Notes: generated from the sequence alone by a model not told the origin. 39,280 bases of DNA from an uncultured Clostridia bacterium (GCA_947630365.1 CANRHI010000006.1:1-39280), one strand, 5' to 3'; counted from the first letter of the stretch, positions 24,209-33,145 are shown. A program made the numbers and translations.

Positions 24209-25100
24209 AAATGCGTAAGACCTCCTCTGCGGCGCGCGCGGCGCTTTGCGGCGCCAACAAATGCAAATGCGGCATTTTTTTGAAGAAAGTGAGCTGCCGC
24301 TTGGCATAATTGCGCGTATTTTTCTTGATTATGTCTGACATAGTACTATAATTAACTTCGTTTTTCAAAAATTCGACGACTTCTTTGTACCCGATCCCCT
24401 GTATGCACTGCGCGTTTTCGGGCACCCCGGAAGAAAGAAGCGAGCGCACTTCCTCCACGAGCCCCGCCTTCAACATCGCCTCCACGCGCGCCTCGATGCG
24501 CGAATACAGCTCCTCCCGCGGGTAGTCGAAGGCGAACGCCTCGAAGGGGTAACGCATCCTTCCGTCGTGCTGGTCGCTCTTCTTTGTTCCCGTGAGCGCA
24601 TAAATTTCGAGCGCGCGGATAACGCGCTTTCTGTCGTGCGGGTGGAGCTTTGCGGCGCTCTCGGGGTCGACGTTCGCAAGCAGGCTGTGCAGCGCCTCCT
24701 CGCCCTCCTCCTCGGCGATCTTCTCGTACTTTTCGCGAAGGGAAGGGTCTGCGGGCGTCTTTCCGAAGCCGCTCTCAAAGAGAACGGCGTTCATATAAAA
24801 TCCCGTGCCGCCGCAAAGAATGGGCGTCTTTCCGCGGACGAGAATGTCCTCGACAATGGGCAGCGCGCGCCTTTCGAAGTCGCTCACCGAGAAGCTCTCG
24901 GTGGGCTCCGCAACGTCGATGAGGTGGTGGGGAATGCCCTCCTTCTCCTCTTTCGTGGGCTTTGCCGTGCCGATATTCAGCCCGCGGTAGACGAGGAGCG
25001 CGTCGCAGGAGACGACCTCCCCATCCATGCGCTTTGCGCACTCGACGGCGAGCGCCGTCTTTCCCGTTGCGGTCGCGCCGCAGATGACGACGAGCTTCAT
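24195..25100 (-). CDS. miaA: tRNA dimethylallyltransferase (MiaA)
   Basis: MiaA adds the isopentenyl group to A37 of tRNAs reading U-initial codons; MiaB, encoded in the same operon, then methylthiolates it. The 301 residues contain the P-loop GATATGKTAL (8-17), VVSCDALLVYRGLNIGTAKP, the GTGFYMNAVL segment, HPHDRKRVIRALEIY and the C-terminal RNYAKRQLTFFKK. The start is the ATG at 25100, which overlaps the mutL stop as ATGA; a longer frame runs through mutL but is not coding. Codons at 24329-24354 are unusually AT-rich for this genome because they contain copy B of the dispersed motif. The protein still aligns there without insertion. Confidence 0.97.
   Translation of the reverse strand: MKLVVICGATATGKTALAVECAKRMDGEVVSCDALLVYRGLNIGTAKPTKEEKEGIPHHLIDVAEPTESFSVSDFERRALPIVEDILVRGKTPILCGGTGFYMNAVLFESGFGKTPADPSLREKYEKIAEEEGEEALHSLLANVDPESAAKLHPHDRKRVIRALEIYALTGTKKSDQHDGRMRYPFEAFAFDYPREELYSRIEARVEAMLKAGLVEEVRSLLSSGVPENAQCIQGIGYKEVVEFLKNEVNYSTMSDIIKKNTRNYAKRQLTFFKKMPHLHLLAPQSAARAAEEVLRIYEGN
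24329..24354 (+). repeat. Copy B of a dispersed motif TTATGTCTGACATAGTACT
   Basis: This copy lies within miaA, antisense to the gene. It matches copy C (35164-35189) at 22 of 26 bases. It is made of two palindromes: TATGTC/GACATA around a central T, and ATAGTACTAT. Confidence 0.55.
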
Positions 25101-26980
25101 ACGATGCGCTTGAAGAGCTTTTCGAGCTCCGTCCTCTTCACTTTCACGGCGACGGGCCGCCCGTGCGGGCACTTCAGCCCCATGTCGCCCTGCATGCGGG
25201 CGAGCAGGCTCTTCGCCTCCTCCTCGGTGAGGCGTTCTCCTCCCTTCACCGCGGCCTTGCACGCCATGGAGGCGAGCTTGTCCTTCATGAGCTCGGAGAG
25301 CTTGATGGCGCGCAGCGTCTCCATTGAAGAGAGCACCTCCGCAAAGAATGCGTTGAGGTCGATGCCGACGAGGTCGGAGGGAACGGCGGAGACCTTCACG
25401 CTCTCGCCGCCGAATTCCTCCACCTCAAACCCGATCTCGCGGAGCGCGGGGAAATTCTTCTCGAGGAAGAGAAACTCGGAGGGGCTCAGATCGAGCACAA
25501 ACGGCGCGAGCATGGGCTGGGAAATCACTTTGCGCTCGGCGAGCCGTCTTTGCAATTTGTCGTAATTGAGCCGCTCGTGCGCGGCATGCTGGTCGATGAG
25601 GTAGGCGCAGTCCCCGCCCTCGTCCTCGTAGATCAGATAGGTGTGGAAGAGCTCGCCCTTGTATTCGAGGGAAGAGACCTCCACGCGCTCCTGCTTCGCC
25701 TTGTCCTTTTCGAGGAGCATGCGCCTGTTTTCCTCGAACCAATCGACCTCCTCCCCCGTGGGCGCACGGACTTCGAGGCTGGTCTTGGGCTCTTCTTCGA
25801 AGAAGCGCGGCGCGGGCGTCTTGCCGATATGCGAAGGCACGGCGAAGGAGAGCTGTTTTTTCGCCTCCGAAACGCTCATTCCGCCCTCTTTTTTGGGGGA
25901 AAGCGGGGGCGCGGAACCCAAAGCGGAGCCCAAAGTGGGGCCCGTAGAAGAGGGCGCAACGGGCTTCTCCAAGGCGGAAGGCGCAACGTATTCGAGGGCG
26001 GTGGAATTGCCGTCGAGCACCGCAGAGACCACGGAAAGGACGCTCCCGTAGATGATGCGGTTATCCGCAAAGCGCACGTCTGCCTTGTTGGGGTGCACGT
26101 TCACGTCCACCGTCTCGGGCGGGACGTCCAAAAACAGCACATAGAAGGGATATTGCCGCTTCATGAGGTAGGCGGAATAGGCGCTCGTCATGGCGGCGCT
26201 CACCGTCTGGTTGACGACATACCTTCCGTTCACAAACAAACTTTGGTAGCCGCGGTTGGGCTTGGAAAAGCTCCTCGAGCCGATGTAGCCCGAGAGCTTC
26301 ACCCCGTGCTTATCGGCGGCAATTTCGAGGCAATTCGAGAGGATCCCCGCCCCGTACACAGCCGCAAGTGCCGCTTGGAGCCCGTCGCCGAAGGAGCGGT
26401 ACTTCACCTTTCCGTTTGCGGTGTAGGTGAAGGAGACCGTCGGGTGCGAGAGGATGAAGCGCGCCATCATGGCGGAGACATCGCTTTCCTCCTGCGCGTC
26501 CGACTTCAAAAATTTGAGACGGGCGGGCGTGTTGAAGAAGAGGTCCTCGACGGTCACTTCCGTCCCCCTTGCGCCCGCGGCGGGCAATACTTCGCCCAAA
26601 GCCCCGCCGTTGGAGGCGAGCGAGAACGCCCCTTCGCCCGCGTCTGAGACGATCTTCATGCGCGAGACCGCCGCAATGGAGGCGACCGCCTCGCCGCGGA
26701 AGCCCAGCGTTTGGACATGAAAGAGATCGTCCGCCGTCGAGAGCTTGCTCGTCGCATGCGGCAAGAAGGCGCGGGGCAGATCGTCCTTTTCGAGGCCGCA
26801 GCCGTTGTCCGTCACGCGGATGAGCGTTTTCCCGCCCGCGGCGACTTCGACCGAAATTTCGCCCGCGCCCGCGTCGAGCGCGTTCTCCACGAGCTCTTTC
26901 ACGACGGAATAGGGTCTGTCGACCACCTCCCCCGCCGCAATGCGGTTGTAGACTTCGGGAAGCAATATATTTATCTTCAT
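25097..26980 (-). CDS. mutL: DNA mismatch repair protein MutL with endonuclease motif
   Basis: MutL is recruited by MutS to mismatches and, in organisms without MutH, nicks DNA. The 627 residues have the GHKL ATPase domain (E32 in VENALDAG, DNGCG, TLGFRGEAVASI, GTEVTVEDLFFNTPAR). A linker rich in Pro/Gly/Ser (about 330-430) follows, then a C-terminal domain. The latter carries DQHAAHE (463-469), the metal-binding endonuclease motif, plus CKAAVKGGERL and CPHGRPVAVK, so it should be an active endonuclease. QLSF at 376-379 in the linker could be a beta-clamp contact. The start at 26980 overlaps the mutS stop as ATGA. A much longer frame runs through mutS but the MutL homology begins exactly at this ATG. 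Confidence 0.97.
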   Translation of the reverse strand: MKINILLPEVYNRIAAGEVVDRPYSVVKELVENALDAGAGEISVEVAAGGKTLIRVTDNGCGLEKDDLPRAFLPHATSKLSTADDLFHVQTLGFRGEAVASIAAVSRMKIVSDAGEGAFSLASNGGALGEVLPAAGARGTEVTVEDLFFNTPARLKFLKSDAQEESDVSAMMARFILSHPTVSFTYTANGKVKYRSFGDGLQAALAAVYGAGILSNCLEIAADKHGVKLSGYIGSRSFSKPNRGYQSLFVNGRYVVNQTVSAAMTSAYSAYLMKRQYPFYVLFLDVPPETVDVNVHPNKADVRFADNRIIYGSVLSVVSAVLDGNSTALEYVAPSALEKPVAPSSTGPTLGSALGSAPPLSPKKEGGMSVSEAKKQLSFAVPSHIGKTPAPRFFEEEPKTSLEVRAPTGEEVDWFEENRRMLLEKDKAKQERVEVSSLEYKGELFHTYLIYEDEGGDCAYLIDQHAAHERLNYDKLQRRLAERKVISQPMLAPFVLDLSPSEFLFLEKNFPALREIGFEVEEFGGESVKVSAVPSDLVGIDLNAFFAEVLSSMETLRAIKLSELMKDKLASMACKAAVKGGERLTEEEAKSLLARMQGDMGLKCPHGRPVAVKVKRTELEKLFKRIV

Positions 26981-29532
26981 TTCAGCTTCTCCTTCCATGC
27001 GGAGATGAGCGAGAGCGCCTGCATGGGCGTGAGCCGATCGACGTCCACCCGCAAAATTTCTCCCGCGAGCTCCTCTGCGGGGCTCTCCTCCTCTTCGACC
27101 TCTTCGAACTGTTCGTTGGCGCCGACGAGCTCCTTCTTCTCGAGGGCGCGAAGAATGCTCTTTGCGCGGCTCGTGACGACCTCGGGCACCCCTGCAAGCG
27201 CGGCGACCTCCACCCCAAACGAGCGGGAAGCGCCGCCCCGCGTGATCTTGCGGAGGAACACGATGCTTCCCCCCATCTCGCGCACGCCTATTTTGTAGTT
27301 TTTCACGCCGTCGAGCTTGCCCTCGAGGCGGGTGAGCTCGTGGTAATGGGTGGCGAACAGCGTCTTTGCACGGATGTGCTCGGTGAGGTATTCGATGACC
27401 GCCCACGCGATGGAGAGCCCGTCGAACGTACTCGTCCCCCTTCCCACTTCGTCGAGAATGAGAAGGCTGCGCTTTGTCGCCCCGCGAAGGATCCCCGCGA
27501 CCTCCGTCATTTCCACCATGAAGGTGCTCCTGTCGAGGATGAGGTTGTCGCTCGCGCCGATGCGGGTGAAAATGCGGTCGGTAAGCGGCACGACGGCGCG
27601 CGTCGCCGGCACAAAGCAGCCGAGGTGCGCCATGAACACGATGAGCGCGACTTGGCGAAGGTAGGTGCTCTTTCCCGCCATATTCGGACCGGTGATGACC
27701 ATCGTGCGGCTCTCTCCCCCGTCCAAAAGGCAGCTGTTGGGGACGAACCGCTCGCGGGAGATGGCCTCCACGACGGGGTGCCTTCCGTCCTCGATCTCGA
27801 GCGCGCCGTCCTCGACGACCGTCGGGCGGCAGAACTTGTTCTCCTTGGCGACGGTCGCAAAGGAGAGAAGGCAATCGAGGCTCGCGATCGCCCCCGCGAT
27901 CTGTTGAAATACTTTGATATTTTGGGAGAGGATCTCGAGAATTTCGCCGTATAAATGCTCTTCGAGGCGCTGTGCCCGCTCGTCGCTCCCCAAAATTTTG
28001 GCTTCGAGGTCCTTGAGCTCCTCGCTCGTGTACCGCTCCCCGTTCGCCAGCGTCTGACGGCGGGTGTAGGAATAGGGCACGCGGTCCTTGAAGGAATTGC
28101 TCACTTCGATATAGTACCCGAACACGCGATTGAAGCCAACCTTCAGGGTGCGGATGCCCGTCTTTTCGCGCTCCCGCGTTTCGAGCTCGGAGAGAAGGCC
28201 CTTGGAGTGCGTCTTGACCTTGCGCAGCTCGTCGAGCTCCTTGTTGTATCCCGTGCGAATGTAGCCGCCCTCCTTCAACGTCGTCGCCTCGGGGGAAATG
28301 GCGCCGTCGAGCAAGGCGCAAATTTCCTTGGGGTCGGCAAGCCCGTCCGAGACTTCCTTCAAAAGAGAAGAGGAAAAGCCCGTGAGCTGGAATTTGATAT
28401 TGGGCACGACGGAGAGCGACCGCGAGAGCAAAATGCAGTCTCTCGGCTGCAGATTGCCGTTGGAGATGCGCCCCGCGAGCCGTTCGATGTCCTTTATGCC
28501 GCCGAGCATATCCGCGAGCCCCCCGCGCACCACGGTGGCACGGCAGAGCTCCTCCACCGCGTCGAGCCGCGCGTTGATGCTCTTCACGTCGGAAAGCGGC
28601 GAAAGAAGCAAGGTAGAGAGCTTCCGCGCGCCCATGTTCGTCTTGGTCTTATCGAGCAGCCACAAGAGGGAGCCGTACTTCTTCCCCTCCGCGTTGTTCT
28701 TGAGGATCTCGAGATTTTTCACCGCCACGGGGTCGAGCATCATGCGCGATCCCCCGCCTGAAAAGTGCAACTCGTTGATGTTCTTTAAGGCGTGTTTTTG
28801 CGTGTCGCGAAGGTATTCGACGAGCGCCCCCGCCGCAGAGATCGCCGCGTGCTCTTTGAGCCCCAACACTTCGGACGAGGCGGAAAACTGCTCGCGGATG
28901 TTCTTCTCCGCCCGCTCCAAGGCAAACGCAAAGGGCATATAGCACGAAAACGGCGGCAAAATGCCCCGCTCGAGCTCGGGCATGTCCTTCACTTCGAAGA
29001 GAAGCTCCTCGTTCACAATGATCTCCGCCACCGAAAGATTGATGAGCGAAGAGACGAGCTCCTCCGCGTTCTCCACCGAGGCGACGCTGAATTCCCCCGT
29101 CGTGATGTCCGCCCACGCCAAGGCGTATTTCCCCGCCGCCTTGCAGCCGCAAGCGAGGTAATTGCTCTTTTTCTCGTCGAGAAGGCTCTCTTCGGTGAGG
29201 GTGCCCGCCGAGACCACGCGGATGACGTCGCGGTCGACCATCCCCTTGCTCGCCTTGGGGTCGGAGAGCTGTTCGCAGATGGCGACGCGCTTCCCCGCCG
29301 AGACGAGCTTTTGGATGTAGACGTCCGCCGCGTGGTAGGGAACGCCGCACATGGGCGCGCGCTCTTCGAGCCCGCAATCCCTGCCCGTGAGAGTGAGATC
29401 GAGGATCCGGCTCGCCTCCTCCGCGTCCTCAAAGAACATCTCGTAGAAGTCCCCGAGCCGATAAAACACGATGCACCCAGGGTACGCCTTCTTGACCTGT
29501 TTCCAATGTTCCATCATGGGTGAAAGTCCCAT
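26977..29532 (-). CDS. mutS: DNA mismatch repair protein MutS
   Basis: MutS recognises base mismatches and small loops. The 851 residues are normal for MutS1. The mismatch-binding domain begins MMEHWKQVKKAYPGCIVF and has the Phe-x-Glu motif in RLGDFYEMFFEDA. The connector, lever and clamp follow (FGYYIEVSNSFKDRVPYSYTRRQT). The ATPase has Walker A GPNMAGKST, DEVGRGTSTFDG and THYHELT. The C-terminal helix-turn-helix region ends the protein. AAGGGG lies eight bases before the ATG. The gap to the TIR gene upstream is only 12 bases, so mutS expression is tied to that gene. Confidence 0.98.
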   Translation of the reverse strand: MGLSPMMEHWKQVKKAYPGCIVFYRLGDFYEMFFEDAEEASRILDLTLTGRDCGLEERAPMCGVPYHAADVYIQKLVSAGKRVAICEQLSDPKASKGMVDRDVIRVVSAGTLTEESLLDEKKSNYLACGCKAAGKYALAWADITTGEFSVASVENAEELVSSLINLSVAEIIVNEELLFEVKDMPELERGILPPFSCYMPFAFALERAEKNIREQFSASSEVLGLKEHAAISAAGALVEYLRDTQKHALKNINELHFSGGGSRMMLDPVAVKNLEILKNNAEGKKYGSLLWLLDKTKTNMGARKLSTLLLSPLSDVKSINARLDAVEELCRATVVRGGLADMLGGIKDIERLAGRISNGNLQPRDCILLSRSLSVVPNIKFQLTGFSSSLLKEVSDGLADPKEICALLDGAISPEATTLKEGGYIRTGYNKELDELRKVKTHSKGLLSELETREREKTGIRTLKVGFNRVFGYYIEVSNSFKDRVPYSYTRRQTLANGERYTSEELKDLEAKILGSDERAQRLEEHLYGEILEILSQNIKVFQQIAGAIASLDCLLSFATVAKENKFCRPTVVEDGALEIEDGRHPVVEAISRERFVPNSCLLDGGESRTMVITGPNMAGKSTYLRQVALIVFMAHLGCFVPATRAVVPLTDRIFTRIGASDNLILDRSTFMVEMTEVAGILRGATKRSLLILDEVGRGTSTFDGLSIAWAVIEYLTEHIRAKTLFATHYHELTRLEGKLDGVKNYKIGVREMGGSIVFLRKITRGGASRSFGVEVAALAGVPEVVTSRAKSILRALEKKELVGANEQFEEVEEEESPAEELAGEILRVDVDRLTPMQALSLISAWKEKLK

Positions 29533-29544
29533 TTTTGTTACCCC

Positions 29545-31083
29545 TTATTTCGTATATATGAAGTGAATGATTTTATCCATGCCGAAGAAGAGCGACCCAA
29601 CTTGCCACTTGAAGCGCTTCGGGAGAGTGACGACCGCCAAGCTGTAGCAATGTAAAAATGCGACCGAGCTGATTTTTTCCACGCTCGAGGGAATTTTCAG
29701 CCGTAGGAGCGAAGAGCAGTTGGAGCCCCAAAAGGAATGGTCTCCGATCTCCGTTACCCCCTCGGGAACGACGGCTTCCTCCCCCTTCCCGTTGTACTTT
29801 ACGAGCACGCCGTTTTCGATCTCGAAGCAGTTTCTTTGTTCCTCTTCGAGCCTCCTCTTTCTCTCCTCCCGCTCGGCGCGCGATTTCTCCAACGCCCGGA
29901 TGTATTCGGGAGAAAAGGCTTCTCCGATGGGCACCCGCTCGCCGCAACTTGAGCATTGCGCCAAAGTGAGCTCATCGTTCGGCTGCATGTCCCCGCCGCA
30001 GAGCGAGCACTTTCCGAATTTTCCCCGCCCCTTTCGAAGATCGATTCCGTGCGCGCGCTCTTCTTCGAGCTCGCGGAGCCGCTTTTTCATCTCCTCGAAG
30101 GCGCGGTCTCTTTCCTCCTGCTCCTCGCGCTTTCTCCGCTCCTCCTCTTTGCGGCGCCTTTTTGCCGCGGGTGTGTGCGCCTCGACGAATTCCTCGATGA
30201 GAACATACGCGTCCGGTTTTCCGAGGTCGATGCCCTGCAGCTTCCCGCTTTTTCCCGGGAGCCGCTCGATGGGGCTTCCGCGAAACACGACGGCGAGGGC
30301 GTCCCCCTCCTTTTCCGCGCTTTCGATGAACTGCAAAAAGCGCGAATACTCGTTTTTCACCCACTTGGTCTGCAAGTAGGTCTCGTCTAATGAGACGACA
30401 AGCATACATTCGGAAGTGTAGAGTGCGTACAAGATGAGCGCCTCATAGTCGTTTCCCGCGCGCGTTTTTGCCTCTTCCTCCGAGTAAAAGGGGGAATATC
30501 CCCAATTTTTGAGATGATGATAGAGCTTTAATGCCTCGTGGCTGTCCTGCGTGGTGCCGCCGTTCCCGTCCGTGACTTTGGCGCAGAGGAAGCAATCGTA
30601 CCGAATTCCGCTCTCTTGAAACGCAAAGAATTGGTCCCGTATCTCGTCGATCTCCGACGCGCGTTCGCGGTAGACCCGCTTTTTCTCCCTTCCCGCAAGC
30701 TCCACCGCGTGCAAATAGTTTGCATCGGCCGAGAAGCTCTTCCCCGAGATCTCGTAGCAAATGGGTTGCATGCGCGGCGGCTCTTTGGCCTCGTCCTTCA
30801 AATATTGCACGCGGAAAGCGGCAAGCGCCATGCCGAAGTATGCCTCGCTCTCTTCGGGAGCCAGCTCTGCAGCTTTTTGGTAGGCGGAAAATGCGTCGTC
30901 AAACCTCCCCGTATCGAGCTCGTGCTCGCCCATGCGGAGGAAGGCGATCGCCGCGGGGCTCGTCTCCTTCCGCGGTATTGTCCAAACGTTGAAGCAAGAA
31001 GGGCACTCCACAAGCTCGTTTTTCGACTGCGCCGCGAGCGCTTCGAGCGCCGTTCCGCACGTTTTACACTTAAACGGCTCCAT
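29545..31083 (-). CDS. Multidomain TIR protein: zinc ribbon, TPR, TIR, coiled coil, zinc ribbon, leucine-rich repeat
   Basis: This 512-residue protein has six recognisable parts. A zinc ribbon is formed by C6-x2-C9 and C27-x2-C30. A TPR-like helical pair lies at about 44-92 (GEHELDTGRFDDAFSAYQKAA). The TIR domain at about 160-300 begins IRYDCFLCAKVTDGNGGTTQ and continues AGNDYEALILYALYTSECMLVVSLDETY. W241-VKN-E245 fits the position of the catalytic glutamate of NAD-cleaving TIR domains. A charged coiled coil follows at about 306-345. A second zinc ribbon is C359-x2-C362 and C377-x2-C380. The BspA-type leucine-rich segment at about 418-490 includes VPEGVTEIGDHSF and LKIPSSVEKI. Bacterial TIR domains often cleave NAD+ in antiphage defence; activity here is inferred. 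The ATG at 31083 lies inside the end of miaB (14-base overlap), and mutS follows after 12 bases. Confidence 0.88.
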   Translation of the reverse strand: MEPFKCKTCGTALEALAAQSKNELVECPSCFNVWTIPRKETSPAAIAFLRMGEHELDTGRFDDAFSAYQKAAELAPEESEAYFGMALAAFRVQYLKDEAKEPPRMQPICYEISGKSFSADANYLHAVELAGREKKRVYRERASEIDEIRDQFFAFQESGIRYDCFLCAKVTDGNGGTTQDSHEALKLYHHLKNWGYSPFYSEEEAKTRAGNDYEALILYALYTSECMLVVSLDETYLQTKWVKNEYSRFLQFIESAEKEGDALAVVFRGSPIERLPGKSGKLQGIDLGKPDAYVLIEEFVEAHTPAAKRRRKEEERRKREEQEERDRAFEEMKKRLRELEEERAHGIDLRKGRGKFGKCSLCGGDMQPNDELTLAQCSSCGERVPIGEAFSPEYIRALEKSRAEREERKRRLEEEQRNCFEIENGVLVKYNGKGEEAVVPEGVTEIGDHSFWGSNCSSLLRLKIPSSVEKISSVAFLHCYSLAVVTLPKRFKWQVGSLFFGMDKIIHFIYTK

Positions 31084-32383
31084 TCGTTGCCTCTTCCCCG
31101 TATAGGGAAATGCCGTTGGCGGAGGTGATGTGGAGGAGGACATATTCGCCGATGGGATCACGGTCGGACTTGAAATAGCCCATTCTGCCGTACTCGTCGC
31201 GGCCGAGGTACATGCCCTTCTTCTCGTCGAAGCCCTCGCACAAAATTTCGGCGGTGCGCCCCACATATTTGGCGCTCTTTTGCCGCGTTTGGGCGTTCAC
31301 CGCTTCGATGAGGCGGGAGAGGCGGTCTTTGGCGACTTCCTCGGGAATTTGCCCCTCCATCTTCGCCGCCTTAGTGCCCGTGCGCGGGGAGTAGATGAAC
31401 ATGAACGCCGAGGAGAAATCCGCCTCCTTCACGAGCGAAAGCGTCTCTTGAAAGTCCTCCTCGGTCTCGGTCGGGAAGCCCACGATGAGGTCGGTCGAAA
31501 CCTCGCAATCGGGGATCTCCCGCTTCAAGAGGGCAATTTCTTCGAGGTATTTTTCCCGCGTGTAGTGCCTGTTCATGAGCGAAAGAATGCGGTTTGAGCC
31601 CGATTGCGCAGGCAAATGCAACAAATTGCAGATTTTTTTGTGCTTTTTCATGACGGCGACCAGCGCGGGCGAAAAGTCCTTGGGGTGCGAGGTCATAAAC
31701 CGCAGGCGGAAATCTCCCTCGATGGAGGCGACCCTATCCAAGAGCTCGGGAAAATCGACTTCGCCGCGGTAGGAATTCACGTTCTGCCCGAGGAGAGTGA
31801 TCTCCTTAAACCCCCTTTGCGCCAGCCCTTCCACTTCCTTGACGATGGCTTCTGCGCTCCGCGAGCGCTCTCTCCCCCGCACATAGGGAACGATGCAGTA
31901 CGAGCAAAAGTTGTTGCACCCGTACATGATATTGACGAACGCCCCGGGAAAGCCCGTGCGGACGGGCTCGATGCCGTCCTCCGTCTCCGTTCTCTCCTCT
32001 TTCAGGGAGAACACGCGCTTTTTTTGCGCCCGCTTCTTTTCGATGAGCTCGCCCAGCTCGCCGAGGTTGTGCGTGCCGAAGAGGATATCCACAAAGGGGA
32101 ATTTTTCTTTGATGAGCTCCGCCTTCCCCTCCTCCTGCGCCATGCACCCGCCGACGGCGATGAGGAAGTTTTTATTCTCCCGCTTGCGCTGTTTGAGGGC
32201 GCCGATGTTGCCGAAGGCGTGGTTTTCCGCATTTTCGCGGATACAGCAGGTGTTGAATACGACGATATCCGCCCTCTCGATGGGGGCTTCCTCCGTGTAG
32301 CCCTTTTCCTTGAGAATGGCGGCGATCTTCTCCGATTCGTGCACGTTCATTTGGCACCCGTAGGTGACGATATGGTATGTCAT
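31070..32383 (-). CDS. miaB: tRNA-2-methylthio-N6-dimethylallyladenosine synthase (MiaB)
   Basis: This radical-SAM enzyme adds the methylthio group to i6A37 of tRNA after MiaA. The 437 residues have the N-terminal UPF0004 domain with cluster-binding C10 (TYGCQMN), C46 (FNTC) and C80 (GGCMAQ). The radical-SAM motif is C156-x3-C160-x2-C163 (YGCNNFCSYC), with IVPYVRGRERSR after it and a TRAM domain at the end. All residues for both iron-sulfur clusters are present. Having miaA and miaB in one operon is logical: their products act in sequence on the same nucleotide. Confidence 0.98.
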   Translation of the reverse strand: MTYHIVTYGCQMNVHESEKIAAILKEKGYTEEAPIERADIVVFNTCCIRENAENHAFGNIGALKQRKRENKNFLIAVGGCMAQEEGKAELIKEKFPFVDILFGTHNLGELGELIEKKRAQKKRVFSLKEERTETEDGIEPVRTGFPGAFVNIMYGCNNFCSYCIVPYVRGRERSRSAEAIVKEVEGLAQRGFKEITLLGQNVNSYRGEVDFPELLDRVASIEGDFRLRFMTSHPKDFSPALVAVMKKHKKICNLLHLPAQSGSNRILSLMNRHYTREKYLEEIALLKREIPDCEVSTDLIVGFPTETEEDFQETLSLVKEADFSSAFMFIYSPRTGTKAAKMEGQIPEEVAKDRLSRLIEAVNAQTRQKSAKYVGRTAEILCEGFDEKKGMYLGRDEYGRMGYFKSDRDPIGEYVLLHITSANGISLYGEEATNGAV

Positions 32384-32398
32384 GGTTTCTCCGTGGCG

Positions 32399-33106
32399 TT
32401 AAACTTGAATTTGCGATAAAATTTCCCCCACTTTACCGTGAAGGACGAGGTCGCACCGGCTATCGAGCGGGGTCGGGTCTCGGTTGATGAGTACGAGATA
32501 TTTCCCCTCGAAACACTGCACGAAGCCTGCCGCAGGGTAGACGGTGAGCGACGTTCCCGCCACGATGAGCATGTCCGCGTGCGAAATGGCGCGAATTGCC
32601 CCGTCGATGGTGTCGCCGTCGAGCGGTTCGCCGTATAGGACGACGTCGGGCTTCACGATCCCCCCGCACTCACAGCGCGGAACGCCTGTGCTCTTTGCAA
32701 TTTGCTCCGCCGAGAAGAATTTCCCGCACCTTCTGCAATGGTTGCGGTAGACGCTTCCGTGCAGCTCGAACACGTTCTTGCTTCCCGCCTTTTGGTGGAG
32801 CCCGTCGATGTTCTGCGTGACGACGGCAAGGAGCTTCCCCTTCTCTTCGAGCTCGGCGAGCTTTTTGTGCGCGGCGTTGGGCTGCGCCTCGAGCGGGAGC
32901 ATCTTTTCGCGGTAGAAGCGGTAAAAATTTTCGGTGTGCGAGAAGAAGTAGTCCGCGCTGAGCATCACTTCGGGCGGAACGTCGTATTTTTGCCGATACA
33001 GCCCGTCCTCCGAGCGGAAGTCGGGAATGCCGCTCTCCGTGGAGACCCCCGCGCCCCCGAAAAAGACGATGCGGTTGCTTTCGTTTATCATCTCTTGCAG
33101 CGTCAT
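32399..33106 (-). CDS. cobB: NAD-dependent protein deacylase of the sirtuin family
   Basis: Sirtuins remove acetyl or other acyl groups from protein lysines, consuming NAD+. The 235 residues contain GAGVSTESGIPDFRS (18-32), TQNIDGLHQKAG (97-108), the catalytic histidine H116 in ELHGSVY, a zinc site C124-x2-C127 and C145-x-C147, and VAGTSLTVYPAA. The size fits a housekeeping bacterial deacetylase. The start is the ATG at 33106, with GGGAGGAG five bases before it. The frame is open farther upstream, but that part crosses the promoter at 33146-33174. It is the first gene of the operon that runs to the terminator at 22930. The symbol is by family only. Confidence 0.95.
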   Translation of the reverse strand: MTLQEMINESNRIVFFGGAGVSTESGIPDFRSEDGLYRQKYDVPPEVMLSADYFFSHTENFYRFYREKMLPLEAQPNAAHKKLAELEEKGKLLAVVTQNIDGLHQKAGSKNVFELHGSVYRNHCRRCGKFFSAEQIAKSTGVPRCECGGIVKPDVVLYGEPLDGDTIDGAIRAISHADMLIVAGTSLTVYPAAGFVQCFEGKYLVLINRDPTPLDSRCDLVLHGKVGEILSQIQV

Positions 33107-33119
33107 ACGCACTCCTCCC

Positions 33120-33137
33120 GTGCGCGCACCCGCGCAC
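33120..33137 (-). promoter_or_regulatory. GC-rich leader hairpin next to the sirtuin ribosome binding site
   Basis: In the leader of the operon, GTGCGCG and CGCGCAC form a perfect seven-base stem with a four-base loop (33120-33137). The ribosome binding site GGGAGGAG starts within one or two bases of the stem. Such a stable hairpin could limit ribosome access or protect the 5' end. No T-run follows, so it is not a terminator. Confidence 0.5.
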
Positions 33138-33145
33138 ACAGAACA

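Noticed and set aside
25905-25955. Short repeated units in the mutL linker (CCAAAGC-GGAGC-like)
   Set aside because: They encode a Gly/Ser/Ala/Pro linker. The repeats are imperfect and very short, ordinary for a disordered linker.
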